Assembly: GCA_016946835.1 (NCBI GenBank)
Contig: JACVTC010000039.1
Span: 1,307,501 to 1,371,500, forward strand
DNA from: Neocallimastix lanati (nom. inval.)
Lineage: Eukaryota > Neocallimastigomycota > Neocallimastigomycetes > Neocallimastigales > Neocallimastigaceae
Direction: 5' to 3'
Length of the DNA stretch: 64,000 bases
The first letter of the stretch is position 1. Each line of letters begins with the position of its first letter. This document shows positions 16,851-29,094 of this stretch, piece after piece. A model generated the notes under the pieces. It was not told the DNA's origin and ran no database searches. It saw only the letters and a list, made by a program, of their open reading frames with translations. The position numbers and the translations under genes are program-made.

Positions 16851-16973
16851 TTATTTTATTATTAAATCTATTAAATATTTATTTATTGTTTTATTATTAA
16901 ATCTATTAAATATCTATTTATTATTTTATTATTAAATCCATTAAATATCTATTAAAAATACGCAATTTATAAT
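16851..16973. repeat. Tandem repeat, 3 copies of about 36 bp
   Basis: Three consecutive copies built on TTATTATTAAATCTATTAAA with small changes (CTATT vs CCATT; TATTT vs TATCT). Confidence 0.8.
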
Positions 16974-18250
16974 GCAATTAAGATGTAATTAATTCAGTTA
17001 TATTTAATTAACTAATTAGATTAGTATTAGAAATTTTGTTAAGATTATAAATATTTATTCTATTAATAATTATAAAGCTATTTTATTAAACTATTCATAT
17101 TAATATTATATTATTATTATATTTGTATAGTTAAAATACATGTATATATACATATATATATATGTTAAGTTTAATTGTATTAATTATTTATATTTTTAAT
17201 TATTATTTTAAAATTAGTATAAAAAGGAATTGAAATTTTCAAATTCTTTAATCTTTGTATGATTATTAACCTAATATAACTTATTAAATTAATTATATAG
17301 ATAGCATTAATTCTTAGTATTAATCTTAATATAATTTATTATTAAAATATTAAATAAAAGATTTTAAAAAAATTTGATTATTAATTATTGAATTTCTTAA
17401 TTTATAAAATTTTGTGTGTGTGATAATTATTTTAATTTTAATTAATTGTTATTGTTAATAACATACCTTACCTGAACAATATAACTCAAATCAAACCAAA
17501 AACTTTAACGAAATATATTAAAATTTTGTGTCATTTTGGCCTTAATGATGCCATTCATAGAAATATTAAATTTTATTATTTAAATTATAGTATTATTTAA
17601 AATATTTTGGTTATTATTAAAATATTTTATAAAGCTTTATTATAAATAATTAATTATTTTTATATAAATAAAATATAAAAATCTAATATAATATTAGGTA
17701 GTATAAAATATTATTTAATTAAAAAATAAATGTTAATTGAATAATATATTATTTAATAATAAATATTTAATAATAAAGTAATAATTTAATATTACCAATC
17801 CAAAATGTTGAGTGAACACACTATTAATTGTTTAAAATTGATTTTAATAGGTTAACTTTAATTAACAATATTTACAAATTTGTTGACTAGTTTATAATTT
17901 TAAAATATATAATTAAAACTTAATATTATTTGTTATATTATTATATAATTGAAATAGTTTCAGATAAATTATTGAAATTATTGAATTTGGAATGCAATTC
18001 ATTTATTATTTCAATAAAATCTATAATAATGAATGTTTTAATAGTTATTTAGTTTATAGACTTTACCATATAGAATATTATTATAGACATATTGACTTAG
18101 TAATGTTTTATAGTTTTTTAATTTATTAAAACAAATACAACCATTATTTTGACAAAATAATAATGTCTTCCATCAAATTTTCGTAGTATATAGAAAAAAA
18201 AATCATATAAAAGCTTTTATAAAATAGTATAAATTTAAAATTGTACCGCT

Positions 18251-18903
18251 TGAAATTAATAATAATAAAAAAGGAAAAAAGAGGAATGGCAAAATAATTT
18301 TTAATGAATCATAATCAAATTTAAAATTTGAAAAATAATTATAAAATAAATGAATAAAAAATTAAAATATAAATATAATAATGGTAATTATAATGATGTT
18401 AATATTGTAAATTACCATCATTTTTATTAAGATTAGTGACAAAAGTAATATTAAAAATGAAGGGAAAAAAAGACGATTTGGAATTAATTTTGACTATATT
18501 TGGTAATGAACTTATTTTTTATAATAGAATATCATTCCATTTTATATATTTATAAATTTTATAAAAAAAAAGAAGTGATTTTTCTAAAACAAAAAACAAA
18601 AAATAATAATAAAAAAAGAACAGAAAATTGATTTGTTGTTATTAATTTTTATTATCAATTTTTTTAATTATTTTTATTTTTTTTTATTTTTTAGTGATTT
18701 ATTATTATGATAATATTTATTATTAAATTAGCATATAATAGATTATAATTAATAAAATAAATAAATGAATGAATTACTTTTAAAAAACAATAAATAGTTA
18801 AAAGATTAATAAATAGATAAATTAAAATAATTAATAGATAAATTAAAATAATAAATAAAAATATTATTAAATTGTGATTTCATAAATGATAATTTAAATA
18901 AAA
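18251..18903. other. AT-rich 3' flank of GH5 copy 1
   Basis: Non-coding. From about 18680 to 18903 it is similar (inverted) to the flank after GH5 copy 2 and to the flank of the GH5 fragment at 32.3 kb, so it belongs to the duplicated segment. Confidence 0.6.
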
Positions 18904-20094
18904 TTAAAAAAGAACTTTACACTTTTTGCAAATGACTTTTTTTCCACTCTTTTTATTTTGTAAAGATGTAAATTTATCAAAGTATTTGGTAAGATCTTCA
19001 TCATAAAGAGTAAAACTATCAAAATCTGGATAAGTGTGATCTGCAAGCATCCAAACCATAATACCATTATTATCATTCTCCATCATACTTTCTAAAAGTG
19101 CTGGAAATTCTTTATCACGATTCTTTACAAATAGTCCAAATTCTTCCATAATAATTGGTTTGTTTAATTGCTTCTTAGCTACTTCGGCATGGGAAACAAT
19201 ATATTGAATTCCATCTTCTACTAAATCTTTAAAGTTCCAATAATTTGGATACAGATGAATGGTTGCAAAATCAATATTTTTAAGAGCTGCATTCTTTCTG
19301 AAATCGTTACCATCATCTAAGAAATATATATCATTGTCTGATTCAACTTTTGGTAAACCAAAACCTTCTTCACCTGTAGAAACCATATGATTTGGATCAA
19401 GATATTTAATATAAGTAGACATTTCATCAAGCCATTTAGTAAGAATAGTAGTATCATATGGTTTTTGATTTTGGAAACCATTACCCCATGCTCTTAATTC
19501 ATTTCCTAATTCCCAAGCAAAGATAGTACCATCATTTATATACTTTTTACCAGTGATAGTATTAGTACGATTAATAAGAGTCTTAATATATTTCTTGAAA
19601 GATTTTTTAATCTCAGGAACTGTAAAGAAAGCATCATGAGTATCATATCCGAAATCTCTTACCCATTGTTCTAAACCTCCAAAATCAACCCAATTATTTG
19701 TTAAAGTTAAAATTAAACGAATTCCATGCTTTTCAGCAATCGAAATAACTTCATCTATTCTTTGAAGACCATTGACACCTTCATTTACTTCAATTTCACG
19801 AGTGACATTATTATAATATGTGTAATAATGACCATGATCATTGTAAGAATATTCTTTATCCATGAAAGCCCAAGTTCTCATAACATTTAAACCATGCTTT
19901 TCACAAGTTGAAAATACTTCTTCAGCGGTAATAGAAGTATTGAGATAATGAAGATAATAATTATTTGCACCAGTGAAATAGAATGTTTTTTTATTAAGAA
20001 CGAACTTATCACTACATCTTTTTACAAAACCTAAAGCTTGAGTATACTTTAATAATGAAGTAATACATATGATACTCAAAATAAAAGTTTTCAT
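18904..20094 (-). CDS. Secreted GH5 glycoside hydrolase, mannanase-like (copy 1, intact)
   Basis: 396-residue intronless gene. Residues 1-20 form a signal peptide (MKTFILSIICITSLLKYTQA). The rest is a GH5 (beta/alpha)8 domain: acid/base Glu199 in WELGNE, nucleophile Glu318 in IIMEEFG, family motifs FYFTGANNYYLHY, VMRTWAF and TIHLYP. The sequence pattern fits fungal beta-1,4-mannanases of subfamily GH5_7, so it should cut mannan in plant cell walls outside the cell. There is no dockerin; the protein ends in a short Lys/Cys tail (KKVICKKCKVLF). The start is the only in-frame ATG before the signal peptide. A 98% identical inverted copy lies at 24.8 kb. Substrate specificity is inferred, and endoglucanase activity is the alternative. 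Confidence 0.9.
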   Translation of the reverse strand: MKTFILSIICITSLLKYTQALGFVKRCSDKFVLNKKTFYFTGANNYYLHYLNTSITAEEVFSTCEKHGLNVMRTWAFMDKEYSYNDHGHYYTYYNNVTREIEVNEGVNGLQRIDEVISIAEKHGIRLILTLTNNWVDFGGLEQWVRDFGYDTHDAFFTVPEIKKSFKKYIKTLINRTNTITGKKYINDGTIFAWELGNELRAWGNGFQNQKPYDTTILTKWLDEMSTYIKYLDPNHMVSTGEEGFGLPKVESDNDIYFLDDGNDFRKNAALKNIDFATIHLYPNYWNFKDLVEDGIQYIVSHAEVAKKQLNKPIIMEEFGLFVKNRDKEFPALLESMMENDNNGIMVWMLADHTYPDFDSFTLYDEDLTKYFDKFTSLQNKKSGKKVICKKCKVLF

Positions 20095-21483
20095 TTTTTT
20101 TTATTTTATTTCTTTTAAATTATATATTATTTATATTATTTTGAAATTTTAATTTTCTTAATTTTATAATTAAAAAAAAAAAAAAAAAAAAAATCGTACT
20201 ATTTATATTTTATCTTAATAATAATAATAATATTATTTTTATATATAAATTGGTATTAATGAAATTTATTAATTAGATAAATATCATGTTAATTGAATAA
20301 CTTAATTTATAATAAAAATGATTGTTTTAAACATATTTAATAATTAATTTATTTTCATTAACTTTGCTATTATTTTTATCAAAAGTATTACTTTTGCCCA
20401 TAAAAATATCTAAATAAATTATATTTATTATTATATTTAATAAATATTTAATAACTTTATTAACTAATTTACAAAAAATATTTACAAATTTCTTATATAT
20501 CTAATTACTAAAATATACTAAGTTATAAAAACTAAACTTCTTTTATAATGATATATATTTATTGAGTTTTTATAAAAAATAATAATAGAATATAACGTTT
20601 ATAAATATTGTATTTTCTTTAAAAAATAATGAAGACATATACTGTAAATTATAAAACTAAAATATTTATATATATATATATATATATATATAATTATATC
20701 ATCAAAGAATTAGACTATTCAATATTAATTATTAAATATTATATAAAATTATTAAATTTGTAAATAATAAATTCAACTCATCTATAATTATTTCTAATTT
20801 ATTATTTAAATTTTTTCATTCATAAAAGTATATTTTTTAAATTTATTATTTAAAATTTTTTATATATAATAATTAGATTTTTAAAGTAAAATTATATTAA
20901 TTATGCTTTAAATATATAGTTATTTAGACCAGTGATGGTTTAAAGAAAATATTAAAATATTTTTATAATATTTTATGGAATTTTGGAATTTTTTAGTAAT
21001 TGAATTCATAAATTATTAGTATATATGGTTATTAAATATTTATTAGATTTAATAACAAATATAATTTATTTAGATAATTTTATTATGGGATAAAATTATC
21101 TAATGAATATTTAGCACTATTTGTTTTATTATTTTTTTTATTATCCTTTTCTTAAACATTTTACGGAATTTTTTGGTAATAATTCATAAATTATTCTTAA
21201 ATAAAGTTATAAATAATTTATTACAAATATTAATATTTATTAGAAATAATAAATTATTTAATGTATTTAAATAAATTTTATAGGTATTAGGTATATTATT
21301 TTTAAATCAATTTTTTTTACTAATTGAATTATTTGTAATAATTTTATTATTTAATATTTATAATAATAATAATTATATATTTAAATGAAATACAACAAAA
21401 AATTTTATTAATTTTAATTATAATTAAAATAATTAAAAAACAATTTCAAAATATAAAAAATTTTTTTTATTTAAACATATTTT
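20095..21483. other. Intergenic DNA with dispersed repeat copies
   Basis: The first 260 bp match (inverted) the upstream region of GH5 copy 2. Around 20585-20760 the sequence resembles 33240-33400 in direct orientation. Around 20975 and 21155 lie copies of a dispersed repeat with core (A/T)CGGAAT..TTTNGTAAT, found again at about 24404 and 33533. Confidence 0.55.
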
Positions 21484-21883
21484 GAATGTGGTCCAAAACG
21501 CCAATTTTTTTTTTTGAAATTTTAATAAGCCATCTATTTATTTGTGGCTTTTAAAATTTATATTATTACGCCATAAAATTTAATATAATTTTAAGTAAAA
21601 AAGAAATAAATGTATAAATAAATAAGTAAGTAAATAAATAAATAAAAATTAAAAAGGTCAATAAAAAATAAAATATTTTTATATAATATTTTCATATATA
21701 CTTTATGTATCTTTTTTTTTTTTTTAAAAAAATTAAAAGAAAAAGAAATAATTAAAATACTTTTTATCTTTTAAAAAAAATTGAATATTTAATTGTTCAG
21801 AATTAATATTAAAAAATAATATTTAGATAATTAATATAATAATTTAAAAGATATAATTAAAAATTATATATTAAAATTTATAA

Positions 21884-23308
21884 ATGGAAGAAAACATAAC
21901 TATTTATATAAGTGAGTCTAACAAAGGAGATGAACAAATCATTATTAATAAACAATATAAATTTAATTTTTCACATTCAAGGAAAGATAATTCAAGAGTT
22001 TATAAATGTACCGAATATAAAAAAAATAATAAATGTAAATCTTTTATTATTTTAAATAATGAGAAAGAAATCTTAAAATATGAGAGTTTACATAATCATC
22101 CTGGAAACGAATACAGTGAATCATCCCTATCTGTAATGAAACATAAAATTAAAGATGAAATTAAAAAACATTCAAATCCTTTTGATATAAAACGAAAAAG
22201 ACTATATAATGAAATTTTTAAAGAAATGGGATTTATATATCCGTGTCCAGAATATTTTTCAGTTAAAACTCAAATATTAAGAAGTATTAATAAAAAACTA
22301 CCATCCAATGCAACAAATTTTAATGAAATTCCTAATGAATCTGAATATTATAAAACTGAACGAAATGAAGATTTTATGATATTCAAAAATTCTGATTTAG
22401 TAATTTTTCAATCCCCTTTTCAAGCAAAATTATTTAAGAAATATAATAATGATATATTTGTGGATGGTACTTTTTATATCGCACCTAAATTTAGTCAACA
22501 AGTGTTTATTACTAGAACTTACGTTAAAGAATTGAATAGTTTTTATACTACTTCTTATGCAATATTAAGAAATAAAAAGCAAAAAACATATAAAATATTA
22601 TTCATTAAATTAAAATAAAATTCAAATAATAATATTATAACTGAACCAAAAAATGTACATTGCAATTTTGAAAAAGGCATATCCAAAGCAGTTAAAAAAA
22701 TATTTCCTAATATAAATATTAAATACTGTATTTGGCATTATAAAAATTTATTAGAAATTAAAAAAAATGAATTGTGTCGTAATGAAGTGAACGATGATGA
22801 AAAAATATTTAATTATTTCAAAGGAATTTCAAACTTACCATTTATCAACCCTGAATACATATTGGATATTTTTTCATTAATTAAAACTAAATCCATTGAA
22901 AAAAATTCTTGTCAATTTTTAAAATTTTTAGAATATTTTTATGAAACATATTTATTTAGTTACGATATGAAAAGTTGGAATTATTATAATAATATTGAAC
23001 ATATAACCAATAATGCTTCAGAATCACTCAATAATTCTTTAAATAAACTATTTCCAATGAAACCAAATTTTTATGAATTAATAAATAAATTAAAAGAACA
23101 GGAACATTTATCATATTATGATTACCAAATGAAAATAAAAGGAATTTGGAGAATAGAAAAAAAAATAAAAACAAAAACTGATGAAATTAATATCTTAATT
23201 GAAAAATACAAAAATAAAGAAGCCAAGTTTATTGATATTAAATATGATAGAAGTGATCTTACTAAATTGTGGTTTGAATGTTTAACTAATTTAAATAATA
23301 TTTTATAA
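21884..23308 (+). pseudogene. FLYWCH/MULE transposase with one in-frame stop
   Basis: A single 475-codon frame interrupted by TAA at 22616-22618. The N-terminal zinc-binding FLYWCH-like domain uses C42, C51, H70 and H72 (KCTEYKKNNKC ... SLHNH). The MULE catalytic region follows: first Asp194 in FVDGTF; the usual second Asp (CDFE) reads Asn here (HCNFEKG, after the stop); then the conserved YCIWHYK and the C-terminal block HITNNASESLNNSLNKLFP. Replacement of the second acidic residue plus the stop indicate inactivation. The rest of the frame is intact, so decay is recent. Confidence 0.85.
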
Positions 23309-23689
23309 ATATTATTTTATAAATATTATTTTATAATAAATAATTATGAAATGACAGAGAAATTTCCAAAAGAAAAAATCATTAAAATTCTTTCATACAA
23401 AAACTTATAATTAAATTTATTAATTAAAATTTTATAATTATTAAAAAGTTAAAATGTTTATATACTTGATAAAATTTATGTAGTTTAAATAAATATTCTA
23501 TAATTTTATTATTATAATTAATTTTATTAATAATTGTTTAAATATTTTATTAATATTTTTTTTTAAAATAAATAATCCTATATTTTTATATTTTATTATT
23601 AATATCAATATTATATTTTTATATTTCTATATTTTATTATTAATATTTATAATTAATTTTATTAATAATTATTTAAATATTTTATTAAT

Positions 23690-24044
23690 ATTTTTTTTAA
23701 ATAAATAAATCTATATAATTGCTAAAGTATTTTATTAATAGTTGTTTAAATATTTTATTAATATTTTTTAAATAAATAAATATTAATATTTTTTTTTAAA
23801 TAAATAAATCTATATAATTGTTAAAGTATTTTATTAATATTTTTTTTTAAATAAATAAATCTATATAATTGTTAAAGTATTTTATTAATATTTTTTTTTT
23901 TAAATAAATAAATCTATATAATTGTTAAAGTATTTTATTAATATTTTTTTTTTAAATAAATAAATCTATATAATTGTTAAAGTATTTTATTAATATTTTT
24001 TTTTTAAATAAATAAATCTATATAATTGTTAAAGTATTTTATTA

Positions 24045-24065
<21 letters not shown>
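23690..24065. repeat. Minisatellite, about 57-60 bp unit, 6 or more copies
   Basis: Units centred on AAATCTATATAATTGTTAAA followed by GTATTTTATTAATATT and a T-run of variable length. Copies are nearly identical apart from T-run length. Lies between transposase stop and right TIR. Confidence 0.85.
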
Positions 24066-24082
<17 letters not shown>

Positions 24083-24777
24083 AAATAAACCTTTTAATTG
24101 TTTGAATATTTTATTTTATTTTATTTTTTTTTTGTAAAAAAATATTTATTTTTATCTAACCATTATAATTTATTTAATTATTCACTTAATAAATTTTAAG
24201 AAAAAAATTATAAATTAATAATACAACAAAATAGTATCATATAACTATTAATTTAAAAAGCCTCAAAATTTGATATATCATGTGAAAAAAATTGACGTTT
24301 TGGACCTCTCCCCATATTTTAAATATAAAAAATATTAATTTAAAAATTATTAATAGCTTAAAAATAATATTAAAATTACATTTTTCTTTTCTTATTTTTT
24401 TTTACGGAATATTTTAGTAATTTTATTCAAAAATTATTTATAATTAAAGTTTTGTATAAATATTTTTTATTTATATTAATATTCATATTTATAATAATTT
24501 TGCTAAAAATAATAACAAATAAAGTTATAAAAAATAAATTAATTATTAAATGTGTTTAAAACAATCATTTTTATTATAAATTAAGTTATTCAATTAACAT
24601 GATATTTATCTAATTAATAAATTTCATTAATACCAATTTATATATAAAAATAATAATAATATTATTATTAGGATAAAATATAAATAGTGCGATTTTTTTT
24701 TTTTTAATTATAAAATTAAGAAAATTAAAATTTCAAAATAATATATAATTTAAAAGAAAATATTAAAATAAAAAAAA

Positions 24778-25968
24778 AAGAAAACTTTTATTTTGAGTAT
24801 CATATGTATTACTTCATTATTAAAGTATACTCAAGCTTTAGGTTTTGTAAAAAGATGTGATGATAAGTTCGTTCTTAATAAAAAAACATTCTATTTCACT
24901 GGTGCAAATAATTATTATCTTCATTATCTCAATACTTCTATTACCGCTGAAGAAGTATTTTCAACTTGTGAAAAGCATGGTTTAAATGTTATGAGAACTT
25001 GGGCTTTCATGGATAAAGAATATTCTTACAATGATCATGGTCATTATTACACATATTATAATAATGTCACTCGTGAAATTGAAGTAAATGAAGGTGTCAA
25101 TGGTCTTCAAAGAATAGATGAAGTTATTTCGATTGTTGAAAAGCATGGAATTCGTTTAATTTTAACTTTAACAAATAATTGGGTTGATTTTGGAGGTTTA
25201 GAACAATGGGTAAGAGATTTCGGATATGATACTCATGATGCTTTCTTTACAGTTCCTGAGATTAAAAAATCTTTCAAGAAATATATTAAGACTCTTATTA
25301 ATCGTACTAATACTATCACTGGTAAAAAGTATATAAATGATGGTACTATCTTTGCTTGGGAATTAGGAAATGAATTAAGAGCATGGGGTAATGGTTTCCA
25401 AAATCAAAAACCATATGATACTACTATTCTTACTAAATGGCTTGATGAAATGTCTACTTATATTAAATCTCTTGATCCAAATCATATGGTTTCTACAGGT
25501 GAAGAAGGTTTTGGTTTACCAAAAGTTGAATCCGATAATGATATATATTTCTTAGATGATGGTAACGATTTCAGAAAGAATGCAGCTCTTAAAAATATTG
25601 ATTTTGCAACCATTCATCTTTATCCAAATTATTGGAATTTTAAAAATTTAGTAGAAGATGGAATTCAATATATTGTTTCCCATGCCGAAGTAGCTAAGAA
25701 GCAATTAAACAAACCAATTATTATGGAAGAATTTGGACTATTTGTAAAGAATCATGATAAAGAATTTCCAGCACTTTTAGAAAGTATGATGGAGAATGAT
25801 TATAATGGTATTATGATTTGGATGCTTGCAGATCACACTTATCCAGATTTTGATAGTTTTACTCTTTATGATGAAGATCTTACCAAATACTTTGATAAAT
25901 TTACATCTTTACAAAATAAAAAGAGTGGAAAAAAAGTCATTTGCAAAAAGTGTAAAGTTCTTTTTTAA
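24778..25968 (+). pseudogene. GH5 mannanase-like copy 2, start codon lost
   Basis: 98% identical to copy 1 over the whole protein (differences near residues 28, 120, 231, 290, 326, 342 and 347), with both catalytic Glu (WELGNE, IIMEEFG) and the signal-peptide sequence kept. The position of the copy 1 ATG (24778-24780) reads AAG, and no in-frame ATG lies upstream. The next in-frame ATG is Met72 (NVMRTW), which would remove the signal peptide and the first strand of the barrel. It is therefore either a very recent pseudogene or depends on a non-ATG start (a TTG lies at 24793). Recent gene conversion or duplication is implied by the near identity. Confidence 0.8.
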
Positions 25969-26328
25969 TTTTATTTAAATTATAATTTATTATCTATTAA
26001 TTTAATAATAATAATTTAAATTATAATAATAAATCGTATAATAATAAAAAGAAAAAAATAAAAAGAATAAAATAAAAATTTAAAATAAAAAATTTATAAT
26101 AAAAATTTAAATAATAAAAATAAATCATTTTTTCGTTCTTTTTTTATTAATTTAAAATTTTTTTTATTTTATATAATATTATGATAATATGAAATTTTGT
26201 GTAAAATTATTTATTGAGACCAATAAAATATTTTATACACTTTTTTAATTCTTTTTAAAAATAATAATGGAAATGTACTATTAATGATATAAATTAATAT
26301 TTATTAAAATATTAAATCAATTTTTAGA

Positions 26329-26368
<40 letters not shown>

Positions 26369-27053
26369 TTTATTTTATTTTATTTTATTTTATAATTTGA
26401 ATTTTCTTTTATTTTATATAATATTATTATAATATAAATTTCATGAAATTTTATTGAAAATAAAAAAATATTTTATATACTTTATACTTATTTAAATATT
26501 AAATCAATGTGCACATAACTCTATAATATTGTTATATGTTTTATATTATTATGCAGATCACATGACGATATATATATATATGTAACATAAGTATTTTGAT
26601 ACAAAAAACAATACCAAATAGTACATATAATTGCATATGCATTTGTATACTGTTTGATTCTAAAACTAATACAAAACTGCTATCAATTAAATCTTATTTG
26701 CTATGAAATATTTATAAAATGTATGCAAAAGTATGTTTTCAAACAGCATACAAAACTAACTATATTTTACATAGTTTATTAATATAATACAAAGCTTTGA
26801 TATATTCAATATATGTTTATGCATTCAACTATTAATAAAATACAACTATACTGTTAATTAATTGATATGTTAACATATGCATATAGTATTAAATATTTTC
26901 AGTATACACATATATTGTTAGCAAATAGATAACTATTGTCTTTTTTGGTTATAATTTTTTAATTTACTAAATAAATTCTATTAATTTAAGTTTAAGTACT
27001 AAATACAAATATTAAAATATAAATTGAATTAAAATTTGAATCTGAAAAGTTTT

Positions 27054-27096
<43 letters not shown>

Positions 27097-29094
27097 AAAT
27101 ATTATATTTTTTTTATATTAAGCACTAAAAGAAGAACTATAATTTTATATTCATATATTAGTATATATTTTATTGTAAAAACCAAAAAAAAAAAAATTTC
27201 TACTATTTTGAGATATAGATATTTTTGTCAATATTTGTATTCTTTATGTAACTATCTGTGAAAGTAATATAAGTGAAGTTTTTCTACTCTCCTGATTTCT
27301 CTCCAAATTGTAATGATAAAAAATTTCAAATGATATTTCCATGAGATTTGGATTGGATATACCAATGTAAGAAAATATTGGACTGGTATTTTTCACAGAA
27401 AACACCTTCACATATCTATCTAATCAATAATTCATTGAACTTTCTAAAGTGGAATGATTCCATAAAAATTTTAATAATAAAAGAATTTGTGAAATTTTTA
27501 TAATATATATATATATATTTTTTTTTTCTTTTTCATAACCTGTGTCTCAAAGTTTATTATAGTTTCTTATAATAAACTCTCCATATTAAGATAAGTTAAG
27601 ATTTGTTATTTTATTCTTTTTGTATTTAATATTAAAATTTTAATTAATAGAAATAATAATTTCTATATTTTTTATAAAAATTGTTACAAAATGTTAATAA
27701 ATAAACATCTAAAACATTAAATTTATATTCAAAATAAAATAAATGAATAATTAATTTTTTTTTAAAAGGTCCATTAAAGATGTAATATATATTTGTTTTT
27801 GTGAAAAATAAAATTATATATATATATTATGATTAAATTTTTATTATAATTAATTAATTCAATAATAATATTTTATTTGTTTATTTTTTATTTAGATTAG
27901 GAATATTTTTTATTTAATAATTTAATTAAAAAAAAAAAAAATAGAAAGAAATTTCATTTAAGTAAGTTTTAATTTATGAATTAAAAAAAAAAATAAAAAT
28001 AAACTTGATTATTTTTTAAAATTATGTTTTAAAGCTGGGATAAAGTGATATAAATATAATTTATTTTTTTTATAAGCTTTAGTCTTGATCGATTTTTCCT
28101 TCCTTATCTCTATATTATATACTCTATCTCAGTAAAATTTTATATTTATTAAATTAAAACGAAAAATTTATAATTAAGTATTAAATAGTTTAATAAATAT
28201 TAAAATAAAATAAGGTTATATATATATAATATACAAATATATATATAAATAAATATGTATATATTTTTTATTATAATGATTATAATATTAATTAACTATA
28301 GGTAATTTTAATATATTACTATTTTACTTTTTTTATTTTTTAATTTATATAAATTTTATATAAATTTTTAAAATTTTCATTTTATATGTTGTAATTTTAT
28401 AAATTTTTTTTAGTAATAATCAATAATATAATTTCCCATATAAAATAAATAATTAATATACATATTATATATTTATTTTATATATCTCTGATCCATACTT
28501 CATAAATATTATTATTATATTTTTATTTTGTTTTCCTTATTTTAAATTTATAAATATTTTATTATGGAAAGAATTCATTTACAATACCAACTCATCTTAA
28601 TATTAAATCATGATTTTTTTTTTTTTTATTTTTTTTTATTTATTTTTATATATAATTATATATTTTTATTTAATTTTTATACATTTTTTATACATTTTTT
28701 GGTATTATAATTTTTTTATTTTGTTTTTATTTTTATTTTTATTTTTAATTTTATTTTTTATTTTTTATTTTTTATTTTTTTTTTTATTTTTTTCATTAAT
28801 TGTTTTAATTCTATTATTTATCAATTTATTTGTTATTTTTTTTAAAATTGTTTTATAAAGTGATTAGATTTATTTCTAATTCATATATATTGTATTATTA
28901 TTATTATTATTATTAATTTTTAATTTTATATATATTTTTATTATTTCTCAAAAATAATATAATATATATTTTACTTTCTATTTTATGCTTTAATTTTTAT
29001 TTTGTTTTGTTTTCTATTAATTATTTCTTATTTTATTTTACTTAATATATAGTATATTTTTAAAGAAAAATTTTACTTTCTGGTTTAAAGATTT
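25969..29094. other. AT-rich intergenic DNA
   Basis: The first ~280 bp are homologous to the flank of the GH5 fragment (32430-32820). The rest is T-runs, AT tracts and one possible coding relic at 27279-27500. Open frames around 28610-28858 are only T-rich low-complexity translation. Confidence 0.6.
27279..27500 (+). pseudogene. Possible coding relic, family unknown
   Basis: One frame reads protein-like sequence (FFYSPDFSPNCNDKKFQMIF, then DLDWIYQCKKILDWYFSQKT, then PSHIYLINNSLNFLKWNDS), broken once by TGA (near 27342) and flanked by stops. Trp/Tyr/Cys content is far above what surrounding AT-rich DNA would give by chance. I do not recognise the family. It could also be an exon of an unmodelled gene. 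Confidence 0.3.

Larger units (their letters stand above)
14814..18250. other. Non-coding accessory region upstream of tRNA-Arg, repeat-rich
   Basis: No open frame of note. It contains a 24-bp inverted repeat (14966-15038), a C-rich stretch (15613-15625, CCCCCCCTC) resembling a polypurine tract on the minus strand, a G+C-richer block with small hairpins (15990-16200), a 36-bp tandem repeat (16851-16973) and a 22-bp direct repeat 2.6 kb apart (15465 and 18082). Its position directly upstream of a tRNA gene, like the LTR elements upstream of tRNA-Met, suggests old retroelement debris. That is inference; no LTR pair, gag or pol could be recognised. Confidence 0.4.
21484..24312 (+). mobile_element. 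MULE-type DNA transposon, about 2.83 kb
   Basis: Terminal inverted repeats: the left end has GGTCCAAAACGCCAATTTTT (21490-21509) and the right end is its near reverse complement (AAATTGACGTTTTGGACC, 24289-24306). The 8-bp sequence CATATTTT flanks both sides (21476-21483 and 24313-24320), a fitting target duplication for Mutator-like elements. Inside is one transposase frame (21884-23308) and a minisatellite near the right end. The outermost 6 bp of the two ends match only partly. The stop-interrupted transposase suggests the copy is no longer autonomous. Confidence 0.8.
18680..26050. repeat. Inverted duplication carrying GH5 copies 1 and 2
   Basis: The segment about 18680-20360 (minus GH5) recurs in inverted orientation at about 24540-26050 (plus GH5). 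Coding regions differ by about seven residues, and the 5' flanks are also matched (20200-20350 against 24560-24700). The 3' flank of copy 2 lacks about 130 bp present in copy 1. The spacer of about 4.2 kb holds a MULE transposon. Confidence 0.85.

Noticed and set aside
14814-18250. A definable LTR element upstream of tRNA-Arg
   Set aside because: No LTR pair, primer site, gag or pol could be recognised, only suggestive repeats.
28610-28858. Open frame rich in Phe/Ile/Leu that looks like a membrane protein
   Set aside because: Pure T-rich low-complexity DNA with no start context or conserved motif.
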